From Amaurobius ferox (taxonomy: Eukaryota > Arthropoda > Arachnida > Araneae > Amaurobiidae): a stretch of DNA of 64,000 bases. Shown here one piece after another: positions 38,575-50,555 of this stretch; the stretch's first letter is position 1; every line of letters starts with the position of its first letter. The notes under the pieces are model-generated. The model worked only from the letters and a program-made list of their open reading frames with translations. It searched no databases and was not told where the DNA came from. Position numbers and translations under genes: made by a program. The stretch is from the NCBI GenBank assembly GCA_951213105.1, contig OX578134.1, positions 139,959,801-140,023,800 of the forward strand. The letters are read 5' to 3'.

Positions 38575-41500
38575 CTAAATAGAAATATGACTGCCAATTA
38601 CAAATTCCTAATTTAATCAGCAATAACTTTATAATACTAATAAATAGCCCTCTAGTTTTTAAGACATTGCTATGGAATTAAAATTTGGAACCAGAGTTTA
38701 ACCCCATACATTTTAAAATCGAAAATATAAAATATTTACACTTATAAATGTTTAATAACTGTCAGTGTACGAAATTTCAAGTGTAATTAACTTATAACTA
38801 GCTTTATAATATTAATTTTCAGAGTGCATCGCATTGAGTTCATTAAAATAACTTCATTAAATTGAATTAATCTCAAAATGAATTCATTGAATTACGAAGA
38901 TATTGAAATTTAAAATCAAATTTGAAAATTTTAAACTCAATTTACAAAGATCCATTTGTATGATATAATTATCAATTTTAAAGATGTTGATAACTATGTA
39001 CATGTATTTAATAAAACATGTACGGGTTTTCAGATAAAGATTTAAAACTGAAAAAAATAATGTCTGTTCATTTGTTGTCTTTAAATATTCAACAATCTTC
39101 TACCAGGATCGGGTTCAACTGGTTATTTGTTAGTTTGATTCGTTATTGCATTTTGCTAGTGAAGTAGCTCTGTCACTTTATCCGTCCAAAGAAAAGTACA
39201 TTTTTTGCCTTTGAAAGTGTTTGATGATTTTTAATAATTCATACGCCCCCTTTAACGAAGTATTGTAATGCAGATCAATTTTGATAGCAATTTGGTTGAA
39301 CTTCATACTAACATTATCTCTGAATTAAATCATTTACACCAAATAGTAAATTATTTGCTAGTAAATAAGAAAATACAAAATGATTTTGAAAAGTTAGAAT
39401 GTTTTTCATATAAAACTTTCGTAAAAAGCATAGAGTTATTGCAAACTCTTAATTTAGCGTGCATTTTATATACGATTAATTAAAAATGTGAAATTCACAT
39501 ATTTGCATTATGTGCTTAATAATATTCGGTTTTCAATATCATTTGTTCGTGTCACAAGAATATAAAAGTGTGAAGTTCTGTAAGGAAACCACCACCTACT
39601 TGGCTACTGGGTAACTTAACTGTATACTGACGTATTTGAGGCCATAATCTATGGATTTTAAATTATTACGCATATATATATGTAAAAAGTTACTGTGGAT
39701 GTACATTTTAATTTGCACCATATGTACGGTTTCGAAAGTGTATTAATGCAAGACATCTGAACTCCGATTCAAATTTCGTCTGAATCAATTTAATCTATAT
39801 GAGTTCAAACGACATGAATTCCGGTTCGACTGTACGTTAGACTTATAAATGCACTTACAAACGCGGAATAGCTGTTTTAACATAGATGATCAGCATTGCA
39901 ACATCAACTTGATTAGTTGGGCTATGGCGGAGTGTGAGGGTTCCTATGAGATATAGCAGATTTAGGATTGCCCTGTAGAAGAAGAAAAGGTATAATCTTA
40001 GATTATACCCTTATAATGATTTTGTATACTACTTTAATCTGTAATCGCCACAGACAAGGACCCGACCCATTATTTTTACAGTTTTTAAAAACCGCCGTCG
40101 CTTAATCACTGATTGTGCGACGAGGTAGCATGCAAAAATATTCAAAATTTTCTATAATCTCAAAATTAGAAAATTATCAACTTTTGCTGTGGCATTGAAA
40201 TCCCTATAAACTAATTCAACATATTTAAAAAGTTACAAAATGACTTTTATAAAAAATAATTTACAAGTTAGCTGCTTGAACGAAGATTGAATATAAATAA
40301 TATTAAATAATTGTATTTCTACATGAAAGTCAAATATATTAAATTTTAACATTTGTTTCAGATTCTGAAAGTGTGTTAATATCAATAAATATACTCTAAT
40401 TTATATTATATAAATAACAAGTGCATTAACACTATTTAGGTATGCTGTACGTTCATTTAGATTTATATGTCATTTTCTAATTGCGATGTATTATTTGCGT
40501 CTCCTTAATCATGATGAATAACTAAGATAAGCTATGGGTTATGCAGCCTCGTATCAACGTTTTAAATTTCAAACTTGTAGCAAGCTCAAAATACATTATT
40601 CATTTTCTGTCAATTTAGGTTTTTGCGGTAATCTTGTGCATATGAAGACTAAAATCATCAGGACTCATTGCTTAAAACGTATTTAGAACAAATATTTGCA
40701 CAAATTCAGTGTTTGAGACTATATATGATTATTAAGTCTTACGAATTCGAAGGTTAGTGCAGGTTAATGCAATGATGTCGGGGTATAGTAACTATAGTAC
40801 AACTTTCACATATTTAGGGGCCTCTAAGATATTAAGCGTCGATTTCAAATTGGGGGGCCAACGACCACGTAATAAGGAAAATAAAAATTGACAGCAGGAA
40901 GCTAAACTATAAAATTTGCAGGAGAGAGCAGGCCATATTACCAAATAACATGTCAATCTGAAGTTATAGGTATAATAATGCAGAGTTCACTTTAACAGTA
41001 AGAACTTGCAATTTCGCCTCAGGCACTCAATTGGGGGGGGTGTCGACTGGCCAGTGCCCAAATCCGCGGTTTGTGTCAGAACCAGGACAGCAAGATTATT
41101 TACACACTCTGCTTCTTCTCACTCCCACGTGTTTAAAGAAAGTGTATATTCTTACTATTACCAAACTCATGATGAATAGTTCTGACTTTCATGTTGGTAT
41201 TCAGAAGGGTTTGCGGTGCACAACCCATCTTTCACCTCTACTCACCACTGTCACCTCTATAATCATGGATTACGAAAATATTCTTATTATGTATTTTTAT
41301 ATTGCGTATAATGTACATGCCAGTGAAATTCACGTTCTCAAGCTGTAGAAGTTGCGTAAATACAATGATATTGAACCTCGATCGTCTAAGCCATTTAGGT
41401 GTGGTTTATGGAAATATCATATCTTGGTGTTCACCTATCAACCACGAGGAACTTCCATCTAAAAATTCAGATCCCCAGCTTTAGCGTTTGACGAGGTACG

Positions 41501-42297
41501 ACAATGTGCCAGTCATTTAATGAAGGCTTCATTTATTATACATATAAATAAGAATAGCAATATATATATAACGTTTTTAATATTATATTTCTTATTTGGT
41601 CTTCAATATTTAATACGAAAGTTTCAAAACTGTTTTCTTTCTTTTAGGTCATATTTTCTGACTTACTATTTTGTAGGTAGTATTTCTTTTCTGCTAACAC
41701 TTACTCTACTATATAAGTATAATGCGTGACTTTATGCATAACCAACCATGGGGTGGTGCACAGCGTAAATTGCAAAGCAAATAAACATAAATGAACATAC
41801 GTCCGTTTAAGAAATCATTTGGTTTTCCTTCTTCAGTGCAACAAGCCTGGACCAGAACGTCCATATAAGCGCAAGACTATGTTTGATAAACTCAAAATGT
41901 CTAAACGACAGATAGCAATATAGTATCGCTGAGTCTTAAGAGTAAATTACAACTAAAAAAATTGAAAAACTAGAAAAATGAACATGATAAGCAAATAAAA
42001 TGCAGATACTATAAATATTACAACGTGATCATGCCAAGGTGATTAGATGTCGTTTGCTCTTCCTTTCACGTTACGAACCAGTCCATTACTGTGCTATATG
42101 TTACCGTCATTTTTTTCATTAACATAAATTATCACAGTTGTAGTTTTTATCACAGTATTTTTGAAGCCTGAGTTTTGGACAAGTTGTGATTTCGAATATA
42201 AAATAGAGCCTAAATTAGTATTCTCAAAGACATTAACATGTTATAAACGGTTTAATGACCGTTAACTGTAAAAATACAGAATCAAAAATGCATTCAC
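38575..42297 (-). other. Intron, receptor gene
   Basis: AT-rich DNA. GC-richer islands at 39900-40110 and 40770-41040 probably reflect old insertions. No exon that fits the phase was recognised. Confidence 0.4.
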
Positions 42298-42415
42298 CCG
42301 TCTGAGACCATGCTGTTTACTTTGTAACTTAATCTATGTGAGTTTCTACTTTTGCTGGATCTTCTTTCTCGGTGTGATGGAGTACTGGCACGGACTGCAT
42401 GCACCGGTATAATAC
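42298..42415 (-). CDS. Receptor cytoplasmic exon 4
   Basis: A 118-nt exon behind the acceptor TTTACTTCCAG. Phase 1 entry matches exon 3. It reads IIPVHAVRASTPSHRE, then a basic Ser/Arg stretch RRSSKSRNSHR, and NSMVSD, closing at GG|GTGAAT in phase 2, which matches exon 5. The RRSS cluster could be a basophilic kinase site (inference). If the donor is not used, translation meets a TGA at 42294-42296 almost immediately, giving a shorter receptor tail. Confidence 0.6.
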
Positions 42416-42464
42416 CTGGAAGTAAATAAGCAAAACGAAATGTGAGTATTCATTTCCTTTTTTT

Positions 42465-43480
42465 AACTTTGCAACATAGTGCAAAAGTGTTTATAAGTTT
42501 GTCCATTCTGTCTGTCTGACCGTTTGCACATAGCTGCCGTAGACATGATTTTATCAAAATTAAATTTTGGTATGTTGTTGAGACGCTCTGCGGGGCATGT
42601 GTGATTTTAAATGAATACTATAAACAAATTAGATTTGGATTGAACCCGGGTCGAAAAATTGAAATTCAGTGAATCCTGTGGGGCCTAATTTTTCAAACAT
42701 TTTAAGCGAAGTTAAAATTCACAAATTGCTTCGAAAATTTTAGGAAACATTCAAATTACCCCATAAAAAATGTAAAACAATTTCAGCAAAATATGTTCGG
42801 TAGTTTTTTAAATAAAAATTAAAATAATAATTACACCCATTTTATATGAAGAGATCACGTGATTTACTTCAAAATAAAATATGGCATCCATCTTTTTTAC
42901 CCAGTGTAAAATTCGTCATTTTAAAAGTTTTTTTTAATTTATATTTAGAGTTGCATTCGTCTTAAAACCTCTTTATGTTTTCGTATTTTCCGTGCACCTA
43001 TATTTTGCGTCAACGGAATTACGATATTTTTGAGTTTAAATGATCCTCAAACTTTGATTATATCTACAACGAGCCTATTTCTAATGGATGCAGAATGTAA
43101 ACAAGTGACTGTAAGATGAGTTGTATAAGAATTGCTGAATTTTTTTTCAAGCAAAATTATTTACCTCTGGAGTCTGGAATGTAAGTGATTCAAATGAAAT
43201 ATTCATTTCTTTTACATAGAGAACTATACGATTTATATTTCAATGGCGTCATTTAAATAAAAGTCATTTTCTTTCATGAAGTTTGAAATTTTCAAATATA
43301 ATAAATTGCTGTAGTACTGTGATAATTTAAAATATACCAGAGCTGAATTTAACGCATTTTAGAGATGTTTAAATAAAATTACATTTCAGTTGGAAATGTT
43401 TTATAATCAAAGCCTTCTGCATGATTGATATTTTTTGTTTAGTTTTAACTAAAATTTTAATGATTATTTATAAACACCCT
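42465..43480 (+). repeat. ~1 kb dispersed repeat (pair at 57035-57990)
   Basis: Collinear with 57035-57990. Shared blocks are CATTCTGTCTGTCTG, GCCGTA, TGTGG(G/A)(G/A)CCTAATTTTT, TTCAAAATAAAATATGGCAT, CCTAAAAC and GAATGTAAACAA. The CATTCTGTCTGTCTG(A/T)CCG start and the absence of coding motifs suggest a non-autonomous element. Confidence 0.8.
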
Positions 43481-44249
43481 CCCATGTTTCCATGTTTTCA
43501 CACTATTATATGGAAAATAAATCATACATCTATATTTAAATATTTAATACACCTAGTGAATAAATATTTATTTATATTTTAATAAATATTATATTTATTT
43601 TACGAGAGACCCCGAATAAATTATGAATTTCATGCACACTAATTTCCAACATACACGATTTTCTTTCAACATATTATGATAATACTATTCTCTTCTGAAA
43701 CAAAAAATTCACTTTTAGGCATTGGATTTTAAATTGTTGAATTAAAAACAAAATATACTTTCAACTCCTGTAAAAACTCTGATGGAAAAGGAAATGTTTG
43801 CGAAGAATTTATCTGGAAATGTATCAGTCAATCGTATCTGAAAAAGCAACCGTTAGCTTTTTTTTTTCAGAACTGTATTGCAAGAGATCTACGACTGAAA
43901 AAAGTCGACAAATTGTGATTGATTTGTTGAAGTATTACAACTGGACACTGCGATACCTTTCAAGGATTCTTATGTTTAGATTTTTTATCCCATAAATAGT
44001 AGATTTAAGATAAGTGCAAATATATACTTACCTAGCTTCAATTTTTAAAACATTATTTTTAAATTTGTCAACATATTTTTCGATATAAAAATTTGTTAAA
44101 GCGAAGTGTATAATGAAATAGTAGCGTTATCATTTGATAACGTTGATACTTTGTTATATGCTATATTTAGACGGATTGTTTATTTCATTTTAGACTGCTT
44201 TGCAGCAGAGGTTGTGTGATTTATTACTTTCTTATATAGAGTTAATTTA
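43481..44249. other. Intronic AT-rich DNA
   Basis: Nothing recognised. Confidence 0.4.
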
Positions 44250-44520
44250 TTACTATATTGTATAGGGAAATTATTGTGATGGGAACGAAAATTCGAAGTC
44301 GAAATTTTAATGGAAGAGAACGTTTCATGTATTCTGAACCCGAATTGAACGTTTTTGAAATGATATATATATGTATGTGCGTGTGTGTCCTTAACTATAT
44401 GGAACTATAAGTTCTACAGTCCCTCTTGGCGATAAATTTGGCGATTTTTTTAAATTATCGTTGAATTGACGAAAATGACGCCAAACCTTCCATGTAGATA
44501 GCATTATTCAGACGATATGA
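44250..44520 (+). repeat. R1-related fragment
   Basis: GTGATGGGAACGAAAATTCG, GAACGTTTCATG, a short TG block, and TTGGCGATAAATTTGGCGAT mark a diverged, internally deleted R1 copy. Confidence 0.65.
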
Positions 44521-44689
44521 TTTCCATCCATTTATTAGCAGCACATGATATCATGTCGTTTAGCAATGGATGCAAATCAACATAATTAACATAATGGATG
44601 TGAATCTACATAATGGGTGTAAATAAATTATAGGATGGATGGACTGACCGACAAATGCTACCGAAATATCATTTCAGTACTCTTTTCTA

Positions 44690-44815
44690 AAAAACCAAAT
44701 TTAATTTCATTGATTTGCATTGTTTCTATCAATTTGGCGACATTTTCGTTAATTGTATAAATTCTAAGAAAATTTGCCAAGTTAGCTATATTCCGCCAAA
44801 CTCTAAGCTCTGAAT
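44690..44815 (-). repeat. R1-related fragment, inverted
   Basis: TCAATTTGGCGACATTTTCG and ATTTGCCAAGTTAGC are R1 internal-block phrases in the opposite orientation to the copy at 44250. Confidence 0.55.
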
Positions 44816-45414
44816 TTGCAGATCTGAAGACTAAAACATTCTGATCCCGTTTGTATATATAAAATAGAAACACTAACATTAAATTAGAAGATACACCCTT
44901 TCTACTCTTATTCTGTTTCAGCAAACGGCAATAAAGTTTATTGACTAAACACAATATATATGGTTAAAAACTCTTTGCCAAAATAAATGAAAGTTATGTA
45001 TGCGGTTCGTAATTAATATAATTAAAAGAAAAATCAAACCGTTCTTTTCTCCAATATATTTTTATATCCATTTATTTATTATTCAAATCGAAAAAATAAT
45101 AATTAAAATTAACAGACAGATTTAATTTAATTGCTTTTCTGAGCAACATGATATAAGATAGAATCTTCCTCATAAACTGCGAAATTAAATAACAATTTTG
45201 ATTTCTTTATACTTTTCATTGTTGAGTAAAAGGTTGTGAAAAATAAACCATGGACCCAGATTTTCCGTTTACATTCATGTTTCAAACAATTTATGTTTTC
45301 AGAAAATGACTAATTAGCGCAAAAAATCTCCCACCAAACTCAGAGATGAAGTTTTAATTCATTTTCAAACGATTTTCAACTTTTTCGTTTGGATAAACCA
45401 CGGAGTTAGATAAC
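44816..45414. other. Intronic AT-rich DNA
   Basis: Nothing recognised. Confidence 0.4.
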
Positions 45415-45755
45415 TCCTAGGAAACAGTTTTGTTTTTCATCAATATCTCGATAACGCCTGGTCTTAGAAACTCCAATATTGGACTAAATTTATGGAGGTG
45501 TTATTTCAAGGCTATCCACAAAATTTCATTAAATTCGGTTCAGCCGTTCTCCCGTGATGATGAGACAAACGAACGTTTCGTTTTTCACTAATATCTCGAG
45601 AACCACTGGTCGTAGAAACTCTAAAAATGGACTAAATTTTAAGTGGGGCTATTTACAGGCTACCCACAAAATTTCATCAAATTCGGTTCTACGTTCTCCC
45701 GTGATGATGGGACAGACAGATAATTAGACATATTTTCAATTTTATTTATATAGAT
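45415..45755 (+). repeat. ~165-bp tandem pair, LINE-tail-like
   Basis: Two direct units share AATATCTCGA, GTAGAAACTC, ATTTCATCAAATTCGGTTC and TTCTCCCGTGATGATG. It ends GACAGACAGATAATTAGACA...TTTATATAGAT. Such ends, with AAATTCGGTTC..CGTTCTC and an ATAGAT-type tail, are typical of RTE-like non-LTR elements (established pattern; assignment here is inference). Confidence 0.55.
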
Positions 45756-47464
45756 GACTGTTGGCGAAAATGTTTAGGCGTCAAAATACAACTGGTGATT
45801 CATACTGCAGGGCTGGACTCTACATTGAAGCCAGAATTCGCATAAACCGTATCTGCTCAAAGCTATTTGCAGCTGCTCCTGTATTTGCAGGGGAAACTTC
45901 ATTATTTTTAGTAAGCAATAGCTCGTCTAATATTACAGATAATTATACCGGTCTTTTATACAAGTTACTGTGCAGTGCATATGTTTCTAATTAAACTTAT
46001 TTTGCTCAAGGGATTTCACAAAACTTTAGACTCCCTCCCCGTATTTTTTTAAAACATACCCCCGCCCTTCCCCCGTCAAAAGAATATATAATAGAGTTTA
46101 GCATGTAATTTTAGCAAAGTTTAAAATTCGAAATATGTGTCTAGAACCAATTGCCGAATTTAACTATGAGAAAACACCCTGTCGATGAGAAAACACATAT
46201 TGCCGAAAAGTTACGTATTAATACCACGGACGAAATACAATTGAAAGCATGTGAAATTGTCTTTGAGAACATAAACGTTCTTATCTCATGTTTTATGGAC
46301 AAAGGAAAATTTTACGACACCACCATCTTTCTCCGAAACTAGGAAAAATGCCCACATGACATTTTGCATTGTTCAGCATTGTCTTAGTAAATGTAAAAAC
46401 AATTCCATTCTGTATTGCCATCTAAAATCCGAAATTTGAATTCATGATTTTTCTACATTATCAAGGAGGAATATAAGCAGACACATAACATAATTTAATA
46501 AATGTGTTATTTGAAGTAGATTAGATTTGAGTAATTCTGAAGTAGGATTTGTGCAGAATGTACATGATTTTATACAGCATCGGTTGCATATTCCAAGTAT
46601 ATACCTGTATATTACACAGAGATATAAATGTTATTGTAGGGTTGTTAAAAATGGATTGGATAAATGGTTAGAGAAATGTCTCCCAGAAATTACATTGACA
46701 AATATAATTTTAAATAAAAAAATCATTTTCAACATACGTGATATGCATCTGTTAAAATATTTAAAATCTTAGACAAAGCATGATTTAAATAAAATTTCAT
46801 TACAGAAATAATTGTTTCCTCCAAAAGAAGTGCCTTCATGGCCATAAGATGCTTCGATTTTCCGCTACAAGCATTACAAACAAATAGAGAAGCAAACGTT
46901 TCCGTTATTATTATTATTGATGCATTACTTATGAGTAATAAACAGTTTAAATGGCATAAATCTGCGAGAGGCGATGCTGGTAGATAATATCTGTTTTATG
47001 TTATTTTTCTGTAATAGCTATGTTTAATATTTTATATTCAGCTTATTATAGAAACTATAATGTTTCATAAATGCAATTTGTATGCGATGATGCATTCTTG
47101 CAATCAATATTTAATTGGCCTGTCGTTATTTCCTCTATAATCATTTATATCACACTTCGCATGTAAAGTTCACCATTTATTTGGAAGTGACCCTGGGGGT
47201 GGAGGTGCCACCTACGCTTTTAAAAATCTGCTCAACAATATATTATCAGTTTTGATAAGTATTTGCGAATTTTGGGCTTTTAAACATCCTACAATTTTCT
47301 CCCATGTGCATCATGTATGAGCATATCCCTCATTAATCAACCACTGACGTTTGGGTCGCCGGAGTGCTGTTCTCATTAAGTGACTACTGGGCCTTGCAAT
47401 TTCATAGATAACAAGATAATACGAGTACGTTTTTCACCTAATTTGATTTCTAACTTTTGGCTTG
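45756..47464. other. Intronic AT-rich DNA
   Basis: No exon with matching phase and no clear element. Open frames up to about 80 codons lack support. Confidence 0.4.
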
Positions 47465-47552
47465 TTAGTAGCACCTGTAGAAGACCCAGACCGTCCGACT
47501 CGTCCAGGGGACTAAGAGCAACTATTTGGACGGCCGGGTTAGTAGCACCTGT
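47465..47552. mobile_element. 60-bp GC-rich hairpin element with 14-bp TSD
   Basis: The insert at 47479-47538 starts AGAAGACCCAGACCGTCC and ends GGACGGCCGGG, its ends pairing as a hairpin. It is flanked on both sides by TTAGTAGCACCTGT, a perfect 14-bp duplication. Relatives are at about 3202, 16159 and 61320. Duplications of this length suggest LINE-type target-primed insertion (inference). Confidence 0.75.
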
Positions 47553-47585
47553 GTGTTTGTTCACTTTTGATCCAAAATATATATA

Positions 47586-48488
47586 CAGGGTGTCTAGAAA
47601 GTTGCGGAACGGCGCAATAACTCGCGAAATACACTTCGGATAAAAAAAAAAAACGTATTCAATATTTTTTGAAAAGCTATCCGATAATACCAAAATTGAC
47701 CCCCCTCCACCCTCCTGGGAGGAGGGAGGTCGGGCAACTGTGAAATCTTCAATGGGAACCCCCATTTTTTATTGCAGATTTGGATTCTCCAGATAAAAGT
47801 ACATACATTTGACCTACTATTTTGATTTAAGCACCCCGATCATGTGAGGCAAGGGGACTCATATTAATCAAGCACCCCGATCATGCGAGAGAAGAGGAGT
47901 TACAGAAAAAAGCACCCTGATTATGAGAGGCAAGGGGACTCATGTTCATCAAGCACCCCGAAATGAGCAGAAAACAACTACTTCCACATCGCTGTGCCTG
48001 GGTAGTGCTAAAAGTACTTTTGAACCGTTTTCTAAACAGAAGTCAACAGTTGTCGCTGACGTGAACGGTTAGCGGGGTCAGGAGGTCAATTTTAGCATCA
48101 TTGGATAGTTTTATTGAAAATATTGAACACGTATTTTTTTATTTTTCTATCCGAAGTGTATTTCCCGAGACATTCCCATCTTTAAACGTTTGTGCCCCAC
48201 TTCCGTTTTTCTCGATTATAGCACCGTTTGTGGGAGCAAAAATCAAAAATCGTAGGTCAAATGTATGTAATTTTTCCTGGAAAATCCAAATCTGCAATAA
48301 AAAATGGGGGTTCCCATTAAAGGTTTCAAAGTTGCCGTATCACCCCTTCCCCCAGGAGGGGAGAGGGGGTCAATTTTGACATCATTGGATAGCTTTTCTA
48401 AAAATATTGACTACGTGTTTTTTTATTTTTTTGTCCGAAGTGTATTTCTCGAGATATTGCGCCGTTCCGGAAATTTCTGGACACCTTG
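47586..48488. mobile_element. MITE with very long terminal inverted repeats
   Basis: The left end CAGGGTGTCTAGAAAGTTGC has an inverse at the right end (CAGAAATTTCCGGAACGG type). The arms stay alignable through ACACTTCGGA, AGCTATCC, ATTGACCCCC and CCCATTTTTTATTGCAGATT, so most of the element folds on itself. An extra partial copy of one arm lies at about 48085-48175. The left flank is TA and the right flank is CA, which would be a mutated TA duplication. Four AAGCACCCCGATCATG-type units lie at 47830-47965. No transposase. Confidence 0.85.
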
Positions 48489-49235
48489 CATATTTTTTAT
48501 TATGCAAAAATCTACAATACTGAGTTACGAGAGGTAACTAGAGTAGTTAGCAGTATAAAATTGATGAAGTGTCAAAATCAAAAATAAATATTATACCCTG
48601 GATTCATCAAGAATGTGACACATAAAAAACATATAGGATAACAAGAGTGTGTTGCATAACGCGTGGATGGCCTATTTGTTATGGACAAGCGTTCATTATA
48701 TGTGTGCCCAGAATATTGAGCTGAAAATGAAGTCAAATATGACGTTTTACTTGAACCAGGTATATTTGATTTATGAGATGCAGTTCACGTGCTTAAAATA
48801 ATATGTTTAATTTATATTTTAATTTATAAATTATGAATATAATTTTTGTTTTATGTTTTCATCTTATAATGTCGCCCTTAAATATCCTACATAATACTCG
48901 TTATATTTTTCATTGCAATTTCCTTGTTCGTCATCACTAAATATCGACTATACTCCTTACAAAGAAAGAATACTGAAGATTTATTATTAAGTATCCATAA
49001 AGCAACAGAAAAAGTGTCAGCAAAACTCTTACTTGGGACCATTGGCGTTGTTCAAATTATAGCGGCTAAGAACAGGTTAATATAATATTCCCCTGATGAA
49101 AACAGTGTCCTCGGTTTTACTTTTGACAGAACATTTTGACCAAAAATGGTATAGAGCGAGTCATCATATTCATCATATAATTACACCTTTGTTTGCATTA
49201 CTAGACGTTAATCTAAGTAGTTATTTGAAACTTAC
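48489..49235. other. Intronic AT-rich DNA
   Basis: Nothing recognised. Confidence 0.4.
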
Positions 49236-49320
49236 GCGGTGCTTGATATAAATTGCTAGTTGAGTGGAGAGGGATGTTGGAATTTTCAATGATGTGTGAG
49301 TAAGTATCTTCATCATCCCG
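49236..49320 (-). CDS. Receptor cytoplasmic exon 3
   Basis: An 85-nt exon framed by the acceptor TTTCTTTCCAG and the donor GTAAGT. In phase 0 from exon 2 it reads RDDEDTYSHIIEN, then NIPLHSTSNLYQAP, and leaves one base (phase 1). It is acidic at the start with two tyrosines (TYSH and LYQA) that could be phosphorylation sites. Both splice sites are strong and only this frame is both open and charged, so the exon is well supported. Confidence 0.75.
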
Positions 49321-49700
49321 CTGGAAAGAAATATAAAAATAAAACAATTAAATATTAAGAAATATCAAAGAATATGAGTAATCTAATCTGATAAGCGTAT
49401 CTAAAGCATATATATGCCTTCAGGAATTAGCAATTGTAATATATATTATTTTTTTAGATGGAAAATTCATGAATTTATGTAACCATTAATAGGCCAAATA
49501 TTTAGGTGACTCAACTTAATGCAACTAGTAATACAACTAAATGCGTCTGTAGAAAGTACATTAACGTGTGCTATATTCAAACATCTTGAATTATTTCTAA
49601 ACTGAAAGGTACATTCTTCCTACATCATTTTGTTTTACATGGATAGTCGATCAGTAGAAAGATACACTATGCTTTATAATGTTTCCTATTATTCTACATA
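49321..49700 (-). other. Intronic AT-rich DNA
   Basis: Nothing recognised between exon 3 and the mariner-like element. Confidence 0.4.
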
Positions 49701-50555
49701 CAGGGTGCGGCAGAAAGAACTCCCGATTTGGGAAGCTAATAGAAACTAAACGGAACAAGGTAGAAAAAAATCTTTTTATACCTGAGTAGTAGACATAATG
49801 CAGTTTGAAATCAACAAGTTTTAAAAATTACATCACTTATGCGGCGTCCTCCATTGGCGATATATTGATTGAGCCTTTCCCGGTAGCTTTCCATGGCCCT
49901 GCGGGTCAATTCAGGCGGAATGGCAGTAATTTCCTGAGTGATTGCCGCCTTGAGAGCTTCCAAAGTTTGGTGACGATGTTGGTATACCTTAGCTTTGAAG
50001 TTGCCCCAGAGAAAAAATCGCACGAGTTCAAAACTGGCGAGGGCGGGGGCCACCTAATGTCACCACGCAAGGAGATGACATGGCCAGGAAACATTTCTCT
50101 CAGAATTCCGAGTGAAAGACGAGAGGTGTGGGCTGTTGCCCCATCTTGCTGAAACTACACATTTTCTTCTCCATATTCATCGAAAAGATCACCCTACAGA
50201 GATATCGAGGCTCTCACAGAGGCAACATTTTCCGGCACTGTTGCGGTCCAAGGTCGGCCTGGAGATTTCCTTTTTAATGCAGAGCTTGTTTTTCTGAAGT
50301 TAGACTCCCAATTGTGAATTTTTTTCTTATCAAGAACGGGATCACGCTGATCGAACGGGATCACGCTGACGGCGAACCGCCATTTTGAATGAACTCCTCG
50401 ACAACAAAAGCACGCTGCTCTCCCGCCCAAGCCATAGCGTGAACTAAAAACGGAATAAACTTAGCTGTCTAACGACACACTCCCCGCTGTTCTACCCCTA
50501 CCCTACCTCTAGTGGCGTAGTTCCCAAATCGGGGAGTTCATTCTGCCGCACTCTG
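49701..50555 (-). mobile_element. Tc1/mariner-superfamily element, internally deleted
   Basis: Terminal inverted repeats of about 35 bp (CAGGGTGCGGCAGAAAGAAC at the left, inverse at the right) are flanked by TA on both sides. 855 bp is too short for an intact element. The N-terminal part of the transposase is absent. A GAACGGGATCACGCTGA direct duplication occurs at 50335-50368. Confidence 0.88.
49811..50170 (-). pseudogene. Mariner-like transposase C-terminal fragment
   Basis: The minus frame reads FQQDGATAHTSRLSLGILRE, then MFPGHVISLRG, WPPPSPVLNSCDFF, and after a frameshift CDFFLWG-type sequence, VYQHRHQTLEALKAAI and a conserved C-terminal tail to ISDVIFKT. The QQDGATAH and NSCDFFLWG motifs mark the DDE catalytic core. 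The shift at about 50000-50040 and loss of the N-terminus make it non-functional, but stop codons are few, so it is a fairly young copy. Confidence 0.88.

Noticed and set aside
47376..48537. Several 77-129 codon frames
   Set aside because: All lie in the long inverted arms of the MITE, where mirrored frames arise on both strands.
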